DNA of 64,000 nt from Janthinobacterium sp. GW456P (lineage in GTDB: Bacteria; Pseudomonadota; Gammaproteobacteria; Burkholderiales; Burkholderiaceae_D): assembly GCF_002127655.1 (NCBI RefSeq), contig NZ_NEHB01000035.1:1-64000 (forward strand). The letters are read 5' to 3'. Numbering within the stretch: position 1 is the stretch's first letter; the number at the start of each line of letters is the position of its first letter. Under the pieces are notes generated by a model, which was given only the letters and a program-made list of their open reading frames with translations, was not told the origin of the DNA and did not search any database. Positions 17,623 to 27,216 of this stretch are shown here, in pieces. A program made the position numbers and the translations under genes.

Positions 17623-18660
17623 ATGATCAAAGTTGGCATCGTCGGCGGCACTGGATACACGGGCGTGGAATTGCTGCGCTTGCTCGCTACCCATCCAGAT
17701 GTCGAGTTGACGGCGATTACCTCGCGCAAGGAAGATGGCTTGCCCGTTGCTGACATGTATCCTTCCCTGCGTGGCCACGTGAACCTGGCTTTTTCCTCGC
17801 CGGACAAGGCGAATCTGGAACAGTGCGACGTGGTGTTTTTCGCCACGCCGCATGGTGTTGCCATGGCGCAAGCTCCCGCCCTGCTGGCCGCCGGCGTGAA
17901 AGTCATCGACCTGGCCGCCGACTTCCGCCTGAAAGACCAGGCCAAGTTCGAGCAGTGGTACAAGATTCCCCACACGGCCCCCGAGCTGATCGAACAAGCC
18001 GTGTATGGTTTGCCTGAACTGAACCGCGAAGACATCAAGCAGGCCAGGCTGATCGCCAACCCCGGTTGCTACCCGACCACCATGCAGCTGGGCTTTTACC
18101 CGCTGCTCAAGGCGGGCCTCGTCAATGCGGGCGGCTTGATCGCCGACTGCAAGTCGGGCGTGTCCGGCGCCGGCCGCAAGGCGGAAATCGGCATCCTGTT
18201 CTCGGAAAGCAGCGACAGCTTCAAGGCCTATGGCGTGGCCGGCCACCGCCACCTGCCGGAAACGACGGCGCAATTGCAGCGTTTCACGGATGAGAAAGTG
18301 GCGCTGACCTTCACGCCGCACCTGGTGCCAATGATCCGCGGCATGCATTCGACCCTGTACGCGCAGCTGAACAAGGATATCAGCAATGAAGAGCTGCAAG
18401 CCTTGTTCGAAACGCAATACAAGGACGAGCCTTTCGTCGACGTGATGCCATTCGGCTCGCATCCGGAAACCCGTTCCACGCGCGGCTCGAACATGCTGCG
18501 CCTGGCCTTGCACCGTCCCGAAGGCGGCAATACCGTCATCGTGCTGGTGGTGCAGGATAACCTGGTCAAGGGCGCTTCTGGCCAGGCCGTGCAGTGCATG
18601 AACTTGATGTTTGGTTTGAAAGAAACGGCCGGTTTGCAACACATCGCCGTGATGCCTTAA
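17623..18660 (+). CDS. argC: N-acetyl-gamma-glutamyl-phosphate reductase
   Basis: A 345-residue ArgC, the NADPH-dependent reductase of the third step of arginine synthesis. The nucleotide-binding [17 protein letters not shown] is at residues 5-21, the catalytic Cys is in NPGCYPTT near residue 149, and GVSGAGRK and AGHRHLPE follow. An AAGGAAAG Shine-Dalgarno precedes the ATG. It stands alone between the ribosomal protein operon and a bactofilin gene, an order common in Burkholderiales. Confidence 0.97.
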   Translation: MIKVGIVGGTGYTGVELLRLLATHPDVELTAITSRKEDGLPVADMYPSLRGHVNLAFSSPDKANLEQCDVVFFATPHGVAMAQAPALLAAGVKVIDLAADFRLKDQAKFEQWYKIPHTAPELIEQAVYGLPELNREDIKQARLIANPGCYPTTMQLGFYPLLKAGLVNAGGLIADCKSGVSGAGRKAEIGILFSESSDSFKAYGVAGHRHLPETTAQLQRFTDEKVALTFTPHLVPMIRGMHSTLYAQLNKDISNEELQALFETQYKDEPFVDVMPFGSHPETRSTRGSNMLRLALHRPEGGNTVIVLVVQDNLVKGASGQAVQCMNLMFGLKETAGLQHIAVMP

Positions 18661-18750
18661 ATATAGGCACAGGCGTTTGCGCGGGGCCGGCGCCTTTTTG
18701 CCGGACCTGTGCTAAATTGGACTGCCACGTAGATCAACAGGATGACGTTC

Positions 18751-19140
18751 ATGTTCGAGCGCAACGCGAAAAACCCCATCGACACCCTGATCGGCGCTTC
18801 CACGCGGATCGAGGGCGACTTGCTGTTTTGCGGAGGCTTGCGCATCGATGGCCATGTGCGCGGCAATGTCACGGGCGAGCCTGGCGAGCCCACGCATGTT
18901 GTGCTGGGCGAGGCGGGCCGCATCGATGGCGAAGTGCGCTGCTCGAGCCTGGTTGTCAGCGGCGAGATCAATGGCCCCGTGTATGTGTCCGAAATGCTTG
19001 AAATCCAGCCAAAAGCCCGCATTGTAGGAGAGGTCTACTACAAAGTGCTGGAAATGCACAGTGGCGCATTGGTGCAAGGCAAGCTCAGTCGCCACGACAG
19101 CGCCGACCCCGTGCTGCACCTGGCCGTGTCGGAAATGTGA
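18751..19140 (+). CDS. Bactofilin family protein
   Basis: A 129-residue bactofilin (DUF583), a cytoskeletal protein that polymerises through a right-handed beta-helix and often recruits cell-wall enzymes. The repeats are visible as hexapeptide-like alternation: [21 protein letters not shown], then [22 protein letters not shown], then [21 protein letters not shown]. The start at 18751 has AGGA at good distance; an ATG three codons upstream is possible. It lies near anmK and an M23 peptidase, consistent with a cell-wall function. Confidence 0.9.
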   Translation: MFERNAKNPIDTLIGASTRIEGDLLFCGGLRIDGHVRGNVTGEPGEPTHVVLGEAGRIDGEVRCSSLVVSGEINGPVYVSEMLEIQPKARIVGEVYYKVLEMHSGALVQGKLSRHDSADPVLHLAVSEM

Positions 19141-19201
19141 GCAGGAACAACACCGGCCAGCCGCCTCTGCGGCCGCCGCAGCGCGAGTTGTGCCAACAGT
19201 C

Positions 19202-19207
19202 TATAAT
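19202..19207 (+). promoter_or_regulatory. -10 element for erpA
   Basis: A perfect TATAAT at 19202-19207 sits 7 bp before an in-frame ATG at 19214 and 28 bp before the preferred erpA start. No good -35 is visible. Confidence 0.45.
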
Positions 19208-19234
19208 GAGGCTATGTTTTCTGAGGAGTCTGAA

Positions 19235-19597
19235 ATGAATGCAGTCGCTGAAATGCAAGATGTGATCCCTTCGCCTATCATCTTTACCGATAGCGCCGCC
19301 GAAAAAGTCGCGCAGCTGATCGAGGAAGAAGGCAATCCCGACCTGAAATTGCGCGTCTTCGTGCAGGGCGGCGGCTGTTCCGGCTTCCAGTACGGTTTCA
19401 CTTTCGACGAAATCGTCAACGAAGATGACACCACCATGGTCAAGAACGGCGTCCAGCTGTTGATCGACTCCATGAGCTACCAGTACCTGGTCGGCGCGGA
19501 AATCGACTACAAGGATGACCTGGAAGGCGCGCAGTTCGTGATCAAGAATCCGACCGCGACGTCGACCTGCGGTTGCGGTTCCTCGTTCTCCGTCTAA
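19235..19597 (+). CDS. erpA: Iron-sulfur cluster insertion protein ErpA
   Basis: A 120-residue A-type Fe-S carrier that delivers clusters to apoproteins. The three ligand cysteines are present: [11 protein letters not shown] near residue 49 and the C-terminal TCGCGSSF. The start at 19235 has an ideal GAGGAG Shine-Dalgarno 6 bases away. An ATG at 19214 lies directly after a TATAAT box and could be used as a leaderless start, adding seven residues. The gene faces anmK; the two are separated by a long palindrome and a terminator. Confidence 0.95.
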   Translation: MNAVAEMQDVIPSPIIFTDSAAEKVAQLIEEEGNPDLKLRVFVQGGGCSGFQYGFTFDEIVNEDDTTMVKNGVQLLIDSMSYQYLVGAEIDYKDDLEGAQFVIKNPTATSTCGCGSSFSV

Positions 19598-19606
19598 GCT
19601 GGCACA

Positions 19607-19697
19607 CCTGAGAAAACGTCCTTGGCGGCGTTGCATTGCCTCGCCGTACTATTCGTACTGTCTTCGGCAATGCGCCTTGCCCTGAACGTTTTTCAGG
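19607..19697. repeat. Long imperfect palindrome after erpA
   Basis: The ends CCTGAGAAAACGT and ACGTTTTTCAGG are inverted repeats with one mismatch/gap. Inside are GGCGTTGC... against GGCAATGCGCC and a tip around GTACTATTCGTAC, so about 90 nt can fold into a single long hairpin. It resembles the intergenic palindromes scattered in this bacterial family. Confidence 0.6.
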
Positions 19698-19723
19698 CGC
19701 AGCGGTTTACAGGCGCAGCATAA

Positions 19724-19750
19724 AAATAGCGGATCATCGATCCGCTATTT
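19724..19750. terminator. Terminator between erpA and anmK
   Basis: A perfect 12-bp stem AAATAGCGGATC-atc-GATCCGCTATTT separates two convergent genes. Read leftward it runs into TTTTTA, making it the likely anmK terminator; rightward the T-tract is weaker. Confidence 0.75.
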
Positions 19751-19774
19751 GTGTTTCTGGGCAATTGTTCCATC

Positions 19775-20869
19775 TCAACGTGGATACAGCGCGCCCAGTA
19801 CTCGTAAGCCCTGCGCACCCGTCACGGCCGGCAAGTTGCCCGGCTTGCGCTGCGTAAAGCGCCAGGCCAGCCAGGCAAACGCCAGCGCCTCGACCTGGCT
19901 GGGCGCCACGCCCAGGGCTTCCGTCGATTCCACCGCCATGCCCGGCAATTCCCGGACCAGCGCCGTCATCAGGCTGGCGTTCCGCGCGCCGCCGCCGCAC
20001 ACATATACCGATTCCGCCTGCGCCCCGTCGCGCGCGATGGCGTGCGCCAGGCTGGCGGCTGTCAGCTGGGTCAGGGTTGCCTGCACGTCGGCGGCTTGGG
20101 CGTCACGGTGATTCGCCAGCTTGCCTTGCAGCCAGTTGGCATGAAAGAGGTCGCGGCCCGTGCTTTTCGGCGCCGGCAAGTCAAAATAGGGATCGTCGAG
20201 CAAATCCGCCAGCAGGGCAGGCAAGACTTTGCCCGTGGCGGCCCAGGCGCCATTGGCGTCGTAGGGCTGGCCCAGGTGCCGCAAGACCCAGCCATCCATC
20301 AGCGCATTGCCGGGACCCGTATCGTAGCCCGTCACCGTGCCGTCCGCATGCAGCACGCTGATATTGCTGATGCCGCCGATATTGGCCAGCACGCGCGTAT
20401 GGCCGGGCACATTGAAAATGGCCTGGTGGAAGGCCGGCACCAGCGGTGCGCCCTGGCCGCCGGCCGCCACGTCGCGGCTGCGCAAGTCGGCGATGACGTC
20501 GATGCCCGTCAGTTCCGCCAGCAGGGCCGGGTTGTTCAACTGGCGCGTAAAGCCCAGCTCGGGGCGGTGGCGGATGGTCTGGCCATGCGCGCCGATGGCG
20601 GCGATGGCGTCCGCGCCGATACCCGCGTCGCTCAACAGCAGGGCGACGCAGTCGGCGTAGTGGCGCACGAGTTGATTGGCCGCCAGCGCTTCGCGTTCGA
20701 TTTCATTCTCGCCGGCACTTTGCAGCGCCATCAGGTCGTCGCGCAGGCTGGCGGGAAAGGGGATGTAGGCATCGCCCAGGCTGCGCGTGCCGCCATCGTC
20801 GGCAAAGTCGACCAGCGCGCCGTCGACGCCATCGAGGCTGGTGCCCGACATTAAACCGATATACAGCAT
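19775..20869 (-). CDS. anmK: Anhydro-N-acetylmuramic acid kinase
   Basis: A 364-residue sugar kinase that phosphorylates and opens 1,6-anhydroMurNAc during peptidoglycan recycling. The N-terminal phosphate loop [17 protein letters not shown] is at residues 5-21; [24 protein letters not shown] and [12 protein letters not shown] are conserved family blocks. The start at 20869 has an AGGAAA Shine-Dalgarno; extension to 20941 overlaps the upstream terminator and is rejected. It lies downstream of an M23 peptidase gene on the same strand, a common betaproteobacterial arrangement, but a hairpin between them suggests separate transcripts or attenuation. Confidence 0.95.
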   Translation of the reverse strand: MLYIGLMSGTSLDGVDGALVDFADDGGTRSLGDAYIPFPASLRDDLMALQSAGENEIEREALAANQLVRHYADCVALLLSDAGIGADAIAAIGAHGQTIRHRPELGFTRQLNNPALLAELTGIDVIADLRSRDVAAGGQGAPLVPAFHQAIFNVPGHTRVLANIGGISNISVLHADGTVTGYDTGPGNALMDGWVLRHLGQPYDANGAWAATGKVLPALLADLLDDPYFDLPAPKSTGRDLFHANWLQGKLANHRDAQAADVQATLTQLTAASLAHAIARDGAQAESVYVCGGGARNASLMTALVRELPGMAVESTEALGVAPSQVEALAFAWLAWRFTQRKPGNLPAVTGAQGLRVLGALYPR

Positions 20870-20934
20870 GGGAGTTTCCTCGCGTAGGTAAGTGATGGAT
20901 GCATTGTGCCGCATTTTCTCGCGCACATAAAACA

Positions 20935-20966
20935 AAGGCACCGGCCATCTGCATGGGCGGTGCCTG
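20935..20966 (-). terminator. Terminator after the M23 peptidase gene
   Basis: On the minus strand GGCACCGCC...GGCCGGTGCC forms a hairpin followed by TTTGTTTT. It lies between the M23 stop and the anmK start. Confidence 0.6.
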
Positions 20967-20993
20967 TGTTGTATTGCCCGTAGGCAGTTTTGC

Positions 20994-22361
20994 TTAGCGT
21001 GCAGCCAGTGCCGTGTCGTTCGGACGCAGCAGGGTGAAGCGGTGCATCATGTCGGCGGAAACCATGCGGAAGCGGCTCAGCTCGGCGGCCGTCAATGGCG
21101 CCTGGGCTTGTACGTTCAGCTTGCTTGGATCCTGTGCCACGCCGCCGACGCGGAATTCATAGTGCAAGTGGGCGCCCGTGGACCAGCCGGTGGTGCCGAC
21201 GTAGCCGATCACATCGCCCTGGCTGACTTTTTGACCTTTTTTCAAGCCCGAAGCGAAGCGGCTCATGTGCGCGTAGGCGGTGCTGTAGTTGGCCCAGTGT
21301 TTCAGCACAACAACATTACCGTAGCCGTTTTGGGTGCCGACGGAATCGACCACGCCGTCGCCGGAAGCGCGGATAGGCGTGCCCGTTGCTGCTGCGAAAT
21401 CGATGCCCTTATGCGCTTTCCAGTTGCCGGAAATCGGGTGCACACGCATGGAGAAGCCGGACGAGATGCGGGAGAATTCGAGGGGGGATTTCAGGAAGGC
21501 TTTTTTGAGGGACTTGCCGTCGAAACTGTAGTAACCGCCGCCTTGCTTGCTGGCTGGGTCTTCGAACCAAACGGACTGGTAGGTCGTGCCGCGGTTGGTG
21601 AATTCACCGGCCAGGATGCGGCCCGCTCGGACAAATTCGCCATCTTGCCAGAATGTTTCGTAGACAACGTTGAACGAGTCGCCGCGCTTCAGGTCGGAGC
21701 GGAAGTCGATATTGGTGGAGAACATTTCCACGATTTGCGCGGAAATCGAGTCTGGCAGGCGGGTACCGTCCAGGCTGGAGTCGGTGGCGGCGAACAGGGT
21801 GGAAGTAATCTTGCGCGCGTGCATTTCAACGCGGCGTTCCAGCTGGGCTGCCACTTCCGTGGCCACGAACTTGTCGCCCTTGCGGGTGATCAGGATGTTC
21901 TTGACCGATTTGTCCGTGCCGTCGACGAGGGTGGCGCGCATCCAGTTGAGGTCGCCGTTTTCGGTCGTTTGCGCTTGCACGCGCTTGCCCGATTTCAGCA
22001 ACATCACGCCGCGCGCGATCTTGTCGGTTTTAATGAAATTGGCGGCCGCCGGATCATCCACGCCGAGACGGGTCAGCAGGGTGGCGAGGGTATCGCCGGC
22101 GCGGACTTTTTCTTCGTGGGTGAAATTCTGGTCTACCTGTTCCATCGCGGAAATTTGCGAGGCGAGATCAGGCATTTCCAGGTTCTGGGCGATGGACGTG
22201 ACCGGCAAGTCCGATGCGTCGGGCGCCATGGGCGACACAGCGACCGCGCCGAAGGCGGCCACGGCGAGCAGCACTGCGGACGCGCCAATAATGCGCGCCT
22301 TGCGTGTCGTCGTCAGCTGTGTGTACAAGCGTGAGCCTGTGATTTTATGTATAGGGTTCAT
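20994..22361 (-). CDS. M23-family murein endopeptidase (MepM-like)
   Basis: A 455-residue protein with one N-terminal membrane anchor ([19 protein letters not shown], about residues 24-42). A LysM/OapA-like region follows ([18 protein letters not shown]), then a C-terminal LytM/M23 zinc domain with [14 protein letters not shown] and [11 protein letters not shown] supplying the HxxxD and HxH ligands. These enzymes cleave peptide cross-links during cell-wall growth. The start MNPIHKITG at 22361 is chosen by where the cytoplasmic head becomes plausible; a longer form to 22442 cannot be excluded. It is divergent from tyrS and upstream of anmK. Confidence 0.9.
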   Translation of the reverse strand: MNPIHKITGSRLYTQLTTTRKARIIGASAVLLAVAAFGAVAVSPMAPDASDLPVTSIAQNLEMPDLASQISAMEQVDQNFTHEEKVRAGDTLATLLTRLGVDDPAAANFIKTDKIARGVMLLKSGKRVQAQTTENGDLNWMRATLVDGTDKSVKNILITRKGDKFVATEVAAQLERRVEMHARKITSTLFAATDSSLDGTRLPDSISAQIVEMFSTNIDFRSDLKRGDSFNVVYETFWQDGEFVRAGRILAGEFTNRGTTYQSVWFEDPASKQGGGYYSFDGKSLKKAFLKSPLEFSRISSGFSMRVHPISGNWKAHKGIDFAAATGTPIRASGDGVVDSVGTQNGYGNVVVLKHWANYSTAYAHMSRFASGLKKGQKVSQGDVIGYVGTTGWSTGAHLHYEFRVGGVAQDPSKLNVQAQAPLTAAELSRFRMVSADMMHRFTLLRPNDTALAAR

Positions 22362-22513
22362 GCAATCAGTTAAAATTTGCCCTTGAACGATTCGTGAACT
22401 AGTGCTCTTTGTTATTGTTATTTTAGTTCGCTCATACGGCAAGATTGATGGGATCGAGCATTATAACAAACTCCGCAAACCTACTACCATTTTGAGATTT
22501 ATAGTCAAATTTT

Positions 22514-23779
22514 ATGGAAATCAACACCACCGCATCGCCTACAAAGGCTAACGCCGCTCAGACCGCGCTTCCGCTGTCGGACAGAGTACAAGAAGCCCTC
22601 GCGATTACCAAGCGTGGCGTCGACGAACTCTTGATCGAAAGCGAATTTGCGCAAAAATTAGCGCGCTCCGAGAAAACCGGTGTTCCGCTGCGCATCAAAC
22701 TGGGCCTGGACCCGACCGCACCCGACTTGCATCTGGGCCACACTGTCGTGCTGAACAAGATGCGCCAGTTGCAAAACCTCGGCCATCAAGTCATTTTCCT
22801 CATTGGCGATTTTACTTCCATGATCGGCGACCCTTCGGGCCGCAACGTCACGCGCCCGCCGCTGACCCGCGAACAGATCGAGATTAACGCGATGACGTAT
22901 TTCGCGCAAGCATCTTTAGTGTTGGACGCCAGCAAGACGGAAATCCGCTATAACTCCGAGTGGTGCGATCCGCTGGGCGCGCGCGGCATCATCCAGCTCG
23001 CTTCCCACTACACGGTGGCGCGCATGATCGAGCGCGACGACTTTACCAAGCGCTTCCAGGGCGGCATTCCTATTTCCGTGCATGAATTCCTGTACCCGCT
23101 GATGCAAGGCTACGACTCCGTGGCCCTGAAATCGGACCTGGAACTGGGCGGCACGGACCAGAAGTTCAACCTGCTGGTGGGCCGCGAACTGCAAAAGCAG
23201 TACGGACAGGAGCAGCAGTGTATTTTGACCATGCCGCTGCTGGAAGGTTTGGACGGCGTGGAAAAAATGTCCAAGTCGAAGAACAACTACATCGGCATCA
23301 CGGAGCCGGGCAACACCATGTTCGCCAAGCTGATGAGCATTTCCGACGTCATGATGTGGCGCTACTACGAGCTGCTGTCGTGGCGCTCGATCGACGAGCT
23401 GGCGCAGCTGAAGCGCGAGGTCGAGGAAGGCCGCAATCCGCGCGATGCCAAGGTTGCGCTGGCGCAAGAGATCGTCGCCCGCTTCCACTCGCAGCAGGCG
23501 GCGGAAGATGCGCTGGCCGATTTCGTCAACCGCTCGAAGGGCGGCATTCCCGACGATATCCCGGCAGTGAGCCTGGCCGGCGCACCGCTGGGCATTCCGC
23601 AATTGCTGAAACAGGCTGGCCTGTGCCCGTCGACGTCGGAAGCCATGCGCAAGATCGACCAGGGCGGCGTGCGCATCGACGGCACCGTCATCAGCGACAA
23701 GGCGCTGCAAGTGGCCGCCGGCCAGTTCGTGTTGCAAGTTGGCAAGCGCAGTTTCGCGCGCGTCACCTTGACGGCATGA
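22514..23779 (+). CDS. tyrS: Tyrosyl-tRNA synthetase
   Basis: A 421-residue class I synthetase of the TyrZ-like subgroup. The HIGH-type motif is [11 protein letters not shown] near residue 75, the KMSKS loop is EKMSKSKNN near 255, and the C-terminal S4 RNA-binding domain holds [17 protein letters not shown]. There is no strong Shine-Dalgarno upstream of the ATG. Its stop codon overlaps the dtd start (ATGA), so the two are translationally coupled; tyrosyl-tRNA charging and removal of mischarged D-Tyr are thus linked. Confidence 0.97.
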   Translation: MEINTTASPTKANAAQTALPLSDRVQEALAITKRGVDELLIESEFAQKLARSEKTGVPLRIKLGLDPTAPDLHLGHTVVLNKMRQLQNLGHQVIFLIGDFTSMIGDPSGRNVTRPPLTREQIEINAMTYFAQASLVLDASKTEIRYNSEWCDPLGARGIIQLASHYTVARMIERDDFTKRFQGGIPISVHEFLYPLMQGYDSVALKSDLELGGTDQKFNLLVGRELQKQYGQEQQCILTMPLLEGLDGVEKMSKSKNNYIGITEPGNTMFAKLMSISDVMMWRYYELLSWRSIDELAQLKREVEEGRNPRDAKVALAQEIVARFHSQQAAEDALADFVNRSKGGIPDDIPAVSLAGAPLGIPQLLKQAGLCPSTSEAMRKIDQGGVRIDGTVISDKALQVAAGQFVLQVGKRSFARVTLTA

Positions 23780-24225
23780 TCGCGCTGCTGCAAAGAGTCA
23801 CGCAGGCGAAGGTCGATGTCGGCGGCGCCACCGTCGGCGCCATCGATGCCGGCCTGATGGTGCTCGTGTGCGCGGAGCGCGGCGATACGGAAAAGGAAGC
23901 CGATGCCCTGCTGACCAAACTGCTCGGCTATCGCGTGTTTGCCGACGAAGCGGGCAAGATGAACCGCAGCGTGACGGACGTGGCCGGCGGCTTGCTGCTG
24001 GTGCCCCAGTTCACGCTGGCGGCCGACACCAAGTCCGGCACGCGCCCGTCGTTCACGCCGGCCGCCGCACCGCAGGACGGCTTGCGCCTGTTCACGCATT
24101 TCGTGGAGCAGGCGCGCGGCCGCCATGCGACCGTGCAAACGGGGCAGTTCGGCGCCGATATGCAGGTGTCGCTGACGAATGACGGGCCCGTCACGTTCTG
24201 GTTGCAAGTGAATGCAAAGCAATAA
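23776..24225 (+). CDS. dtd: D-aminoacyl-tRNA deacylase
   Basis: A 149-residue DTD, which hydrolyses D-amino acids from tRNA. It starts [17 protein letters not shown] and contains the two family motifs [20 protein letters not shown] and NDGPVTFWL (cross-subunit Gly-cisPro). The ATG overlaps the tyrS stop by four bases. A perfect 15-bp tandem duplication includes its stop codon (24222-24251). Confidence 0.96.
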   Translation: MIALLQRVTQAKVDVGGATVGAIDAGLMVLVCAERGDTEKEADALLTKLLGYRVFADEAGKMNRSVTDVAGGLLLVPQFTLAADTKSGTRPSFTPAAAPQDGLRLFTHFVEQARGRHATVQTGQFGADMQVSLTNDGPVTFWLQVNAKQ

Positions 24226-24251
24226 ATAAGAACGATATAAATAAGAACGAT
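24222..24251 (+). repeat. Perfect 15-bp tandem duplication
   Basis: ATAAATAAGAACGAT occurs twice head-to-tail (24222-24236 and 24237-24251). The first copy contains the dtd stop codon and the second leads into the next gene's Shine-Dalgarno (AGAGGAG). Confidence 0.9.
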
Positions 24252-24267
24252 AAAAGAGGAGCAAGCG

Positions 24268-24900
24268 ATGAAATTGTGGAGCGAGACGTTTCGTGATGGC
24301 GGCCTGATGCCGGCCGAGTATGCCTTTGCCGAGATCGATCCGGCCAGCCGCGTGCGCCTCGCGGGCAACCGCAATCCCCATCTGGCCTGGGACGATGTGC
24401 CGAATGGTACGGAGTCGCTGGCCCTGCTCTGCTTCGATCCCGACGCGCCGCAAGACGCCAGCCTGGCCAACCGCGACGACCAGGCGCTGCCTTTGAGCGC
24501 GCCGCGCGGCGACTTTTATCACTGGAGCTTGCTGGACTTGCCGCCTGCCATGCGGGTGATCGCCGCCGGGGAATTTTCCAACGGCATCACGCCACGCGGC
24601 AAGGCTGCGGGTACCGGGCTGCGCCAGGGCATCAACGACTACACGGGCTGGTTTGCCGGCGATGCCGCCATGGCCGGCGACTACTACGGCTATGACGGCC
24701 CGTGCCCACCGTGGAATGACGAGCGCATCCACCACTATATTTTCCGCCTGTATGCGCTCGACGTGCCGCAGCTGGCCTTGCCCGAGCGTTTCACGGGGCA
24801 GCAAGCGCATGCCGCCCTGTACGGCCACATCCTCGACGAAGCCCAGCTCGTCGTTGCCTATTCGCTCAACCCCGAGTTGGCACTTACCTTGAAGAAATAA
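24268..24900 (+). CDS. YbhB/YbcL-family phosphatidylethanolamine-binding-like protein
   Basis: A 210-residue protein of the PEBP/Raf-kinase-inhibitor-like superfamily. Recognisable blocks are HLAWDDVPNGTESLALLCFDPDAP near residues 35-55, FYHWSLLDLP near 88, and YDGPCPPWNDERIHHYIFRLYALD near 150-175 which forms the ligand pocket. There is no signal peptide, so it is cytoplasmic. A good AGAGGAG Shine-Dalgarno is present. The physiological ligand is unknown in bacteria. It is followed after 3 bp by a histidine phosphatase gene. Confidence 0.88.
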   Translation: MKLWSETFRDGGLMPAEYAFAEIDPASRVRLAGNRNPHLAWDDVPNGTESLALLCFDPDAPQDASLANRDDQALPLSAPRGDFYHWSLLDLPPAMRVIAAGEFSNGITPRGKAAGTGLRQGINDYTGWFAGDAAMAGDYYGYDGPCPPWNDERIHHYIFRLYALDVPQLALPERFTGQQAHAALYGHILDEAQLVVAYSLNPELALTLKK

Positions 24901-24903
24901 AGC

Positions 24904-25548
24904 ATGAGCACCACGATTTTATTGATACGCCATGGCGAGACGGCCTGGAATGCGGGCCGCCGCCTGCAGGGCCATATCGACATCGCCCTGAACGAGGCGG
25001 GCCTGGCGCAAGCGGCCGCGCTGGGGCAGGCGTTGGCGGACGAAGCACTGGCCGCCATCATCGCCAGCGATCTGCAGCGCGCGCAGCAGACGGCGCAAGC
25101 CGTGGCCGGTGTGAAAGCGTTGCCCGTGCAGACGGACTCCTTGCTGCGCGAGCGTTGCTATGGCGCCTTCGAGGGCTTGCTGTACGCGGACATCGCCGCG
25201 CGTTATCCGCACGAGTATGCGCAGTGGCAATCGCGCCAGATCGATGCCGTGATGCCGTCGGGCGAGCGCCAGGCCGAGAGTTTTCGCCAGTTCTATGCGC
25301 GCGCGAACGGCGCCATCGCCCGCTGGGCCGAACGTTATGACGGCCAGACGATCGCCATCGTGGCCCATGGCGGCGTGCTCGAGTGCGCCTACCGCGAGGC
25401 GGTCGGCATGACGCTCGACAGCCCGCGCGACTTCCAAGTCAAAAATGCCAGCGTCAACCGTTTTTCGTATGCGGACGGCAAGCTGCATTTGGTGCACTGG
25501 GGAAATATCGAGCACCTGAGCGCGCCCGCGATGGACGAGCTGGGTTAA
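24904..25548 (+). CDS. Histidine phosphatase (phosphoglycerate mutase-like) family protein
   Basis: A 214-residue phosphohistidine-type phosphatase. The catalytic His is in LIRHGETAWN at residue 10; GRRLQGHIDIALNE, SDLQRAQQTA, the acid Glu in LRERCYGAFEG and the second His in IVAHGGVLE complete the fold. The form matches GpmB/CobC-like broad phosphatases, and the substrate cannot be told from sequence. The start lies 3 bp after the previous stop, so the genes are probably one transcript. Confidence 0.9.
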   Translation: MSTTILLIRHGETAWNAGRRLQGHIDIALNEAGLAQAAALGQALADEALAAIIASDLQRAQQTAQAVAGVKALPVQTDSLLRERCYGAFEGLLYADIAARYPHEYAQWQSRQIDAVMPSGERQAESFRQFYARANGAIARWAERYDGQTIAIVAHGGVLECAYREAVGMTLDSPRDFQVKNASVNRFSYADGKLHLVHWGNIEHLSAPAMDELG

Positions 25549-25655
25549 GCGCTCCCATCTTCACTCTGACGCACTGAGCCAAAAAAATAGTGCTTATTAA
25601 ATAGGCAGGGAATCGGTTAAAATAGCAGGTTCCTCCGTCCATTCCAGGTTCTTCA

Positions 25656-26708
25656 GTGCAAATCGGCCCTCACATTCTGCGCAACAATGTTTTCGTCGCT
25701 CCCATGGCGGGCGTGACGGATCGGCCTTTCCGCCAGTTGTGCAAGCAGTTGGGTGCCGGCTACGCCGTGTCGGAGATGGCGGCGTCGAATCCGCGCCTGT
25801 GGGCAACGGAAAAAAGCGCGCGCCGCACGGACCACGACGGTGAAATGGAGCCGAAAGCCGTGCAGATCGCTGGCGCCGATCCGCAAGACCTGGCCGACTG
25901 CGCCAGGTTCAATGTGGACCGGGGCGCCCAGATCATCGACATCAACATGGGTTGCCCCGTCAAAAAGGTGTGCAACAGCTGGTGTGGTTCGGCCTTGCTG
26001 CAAAACGAAAGCCTGGTCGAGAAGATCCTGCACGCCGTCGTCAACGCCGTCGACGTGCCCGTCACCCTGAAGTTTCGCACGGGCTGGAACCGCGAAAACA
26101 AGAATGCCCTGAAAATCGCCCGCATCGCCGAGCAGGCCGGCATCCAGATGCTGACCCTGCACGGACGCACGCGCGCCGATGGTTACAAGGGCGATGCCGA
26201 ATATGAAACCATTGCCGCCGTGAAAGCATCGGTGAGCATACCCGTGGTGGCCAACGGCGACATTACCAGTCCTGAGAAGGCCCGTTTTGTGCTCGATCAA
26301 ACGGGCGCCGATGCCGTCATGATCGGCCGCGCGGCGCAGGGCCGGCCGTGGATTTGCCGCGAGATCGACCATTTCTTGCGCACCGGCACTTTGTTGCCGG
26401 CGCCGTACGTGGATGAAGTTCGTACCTTGATGGATGAGCATTTGCGCGCCCATTACGCGTTTTATGGCGAATTTCTCGGTGTGCGCACGGCGCGCAAGCA
26501 CATCGGCTGGTACGTAAAAGACCTGGAAGGCGGCGAAGCGTTCCGCCAGCAAATGAACTTGCTGGAATCGACGGATGCGCAATTGCTGGCCGTCGATCAA
26601 TTTTTTGAGTCGCAATGGAAATTTGGCGAACGGTTACAATACCGCCTCGCCGAATCCAGTGAAAGTGGCCTGGCCGATGAGATCAAAACAGTGGCCACGG
26701 CAGCATGA
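25656..26708 (+). CDS. dusB: tRNA-dihydrouridine synthase B
   Basis: A 350-residue FMN enzyme reducing uridine to dihydrouridine in tRNA. It contains VAPMAGVTDRPFR at residues 14-26, INMGCPVKKVCNSWCGSAL with the catalytic Cys near 103, LHGRTRADGYKG near 168 and ANGDITSPEKA plus IGRAAQGRPW. The start is GTG at 25656. The gene is followed by fis, the well-known dusB-fis pair. Confidence 0.95.
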   Translation: MQIGPHILRNNVFVAPMAGVTDRPFRQLCKQLGAGYAVSEMAASNPRLWATEKSARRTDHDGEMEPKAVQIAGADPQDLADCARFNVDRGAQIIDINMGCPVKKVCNSWCGSALLQNESLVEKILHAVVNAVDVPVTLKFRTGWNRENKNALKIARIAEQAGIQMLTLHGRTRADGYKGDAEYETIAAVKASVSIPVVANGDITSPEKARFVLDQTGADAVMIGRAAQGRPWICREIDHFLRTGTLLPAPYVDEVRTLMDEHLRAHYAFYGEFLGVRTARKHIGWYVKDLEGGEAFRQQMNLLESTDAQLLAVDQFFESQWKFGERLQYRLAESSESGLADEIKTVATAA

Positions 26709-26824
26709 GCAGATAGCAACAAGTAGGGTAAATCAGTTGGCAGCAGTACAAGGGCGAGCGCCTATACAGAGCGTCATGCAATATTAATTACAACACCGAG
26801 GCAAGAGGGCAGCACGCGGACCGC

Positions 26825-27109
26825 ATGAGCGGCGCGGCACCGGATGGCCAGGTGTTCAGCCGGTTGAAGCATAAAATGAGCAAAGAAAGCATTCAGGAAG
26901 TCGTACAGAAAAGTCTAGAAGATTACTTCAATGACCTGGGCGAACAGCAAGCATCGAATATCTATGACATGGTCGTGCTGACCGTGGAAAAGCCCATCCT
27001 GGAAGTCGTGATGACACGCGCCGATGGCAACCAGTCGCACGCCGCGCAGATGCTGGGCATCAACCGCAATACCCTGCGCAAGAAATTGCAGGAGCACGGT
27101 TTGCTGTAA
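26825..27109 (+). CDS. fis: DNA-binding protein Fis
   Basis: A 94-residue nucleoid protein with the Fis C-terminal helix-turn-helix GNQSHAAQMLGINRNTLRKKL at residues 69-89 and the core VQKSLEDYFNDLGEQQASNIYDMV. The start at 26825 gives a length close to E. coli Fis (98); an ATG at 26876 would give 77 residues, the length of many betaproteobacterial Fis proteins, and both are plausible. It lies downstream of dusB, with which it is co-transcribed in enterics. It is probably a growth-phase regulator. Confidence 0.93.
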   Translation: MSGAAPDGQVFSRLKHKMSKESIQEVVQKSLEDYFNDLGEQQASNIYDMVVLTVEKPILEVVMTRADGNQSHAAQMLGINRNTLRKKLQEHGLL

Positions 27110-27145
27110 TGCCGGCATGCAAGTGACGCCAAGATTTGAATCCGC

Positions 27146-27179
27146 CGCAGCGGGCCCGGCCTGATAGCTGACCGCTGCG
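27146..27179 (+). other. Hairpin in the fis-purH gap
   Basis: CGCAGCGG (27146-27153) and CCGCTGCG (27172-27179) are perfect inverted repeats with an 18-base loop. No T-tract follows, so it may be a weak terminator or part of the purH leader. Confidence 0.3.
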
Positions 27180-27216
27180 CCATTCGCCAAGAACACTTAA
27201 CCACCTAGCCACAGCC

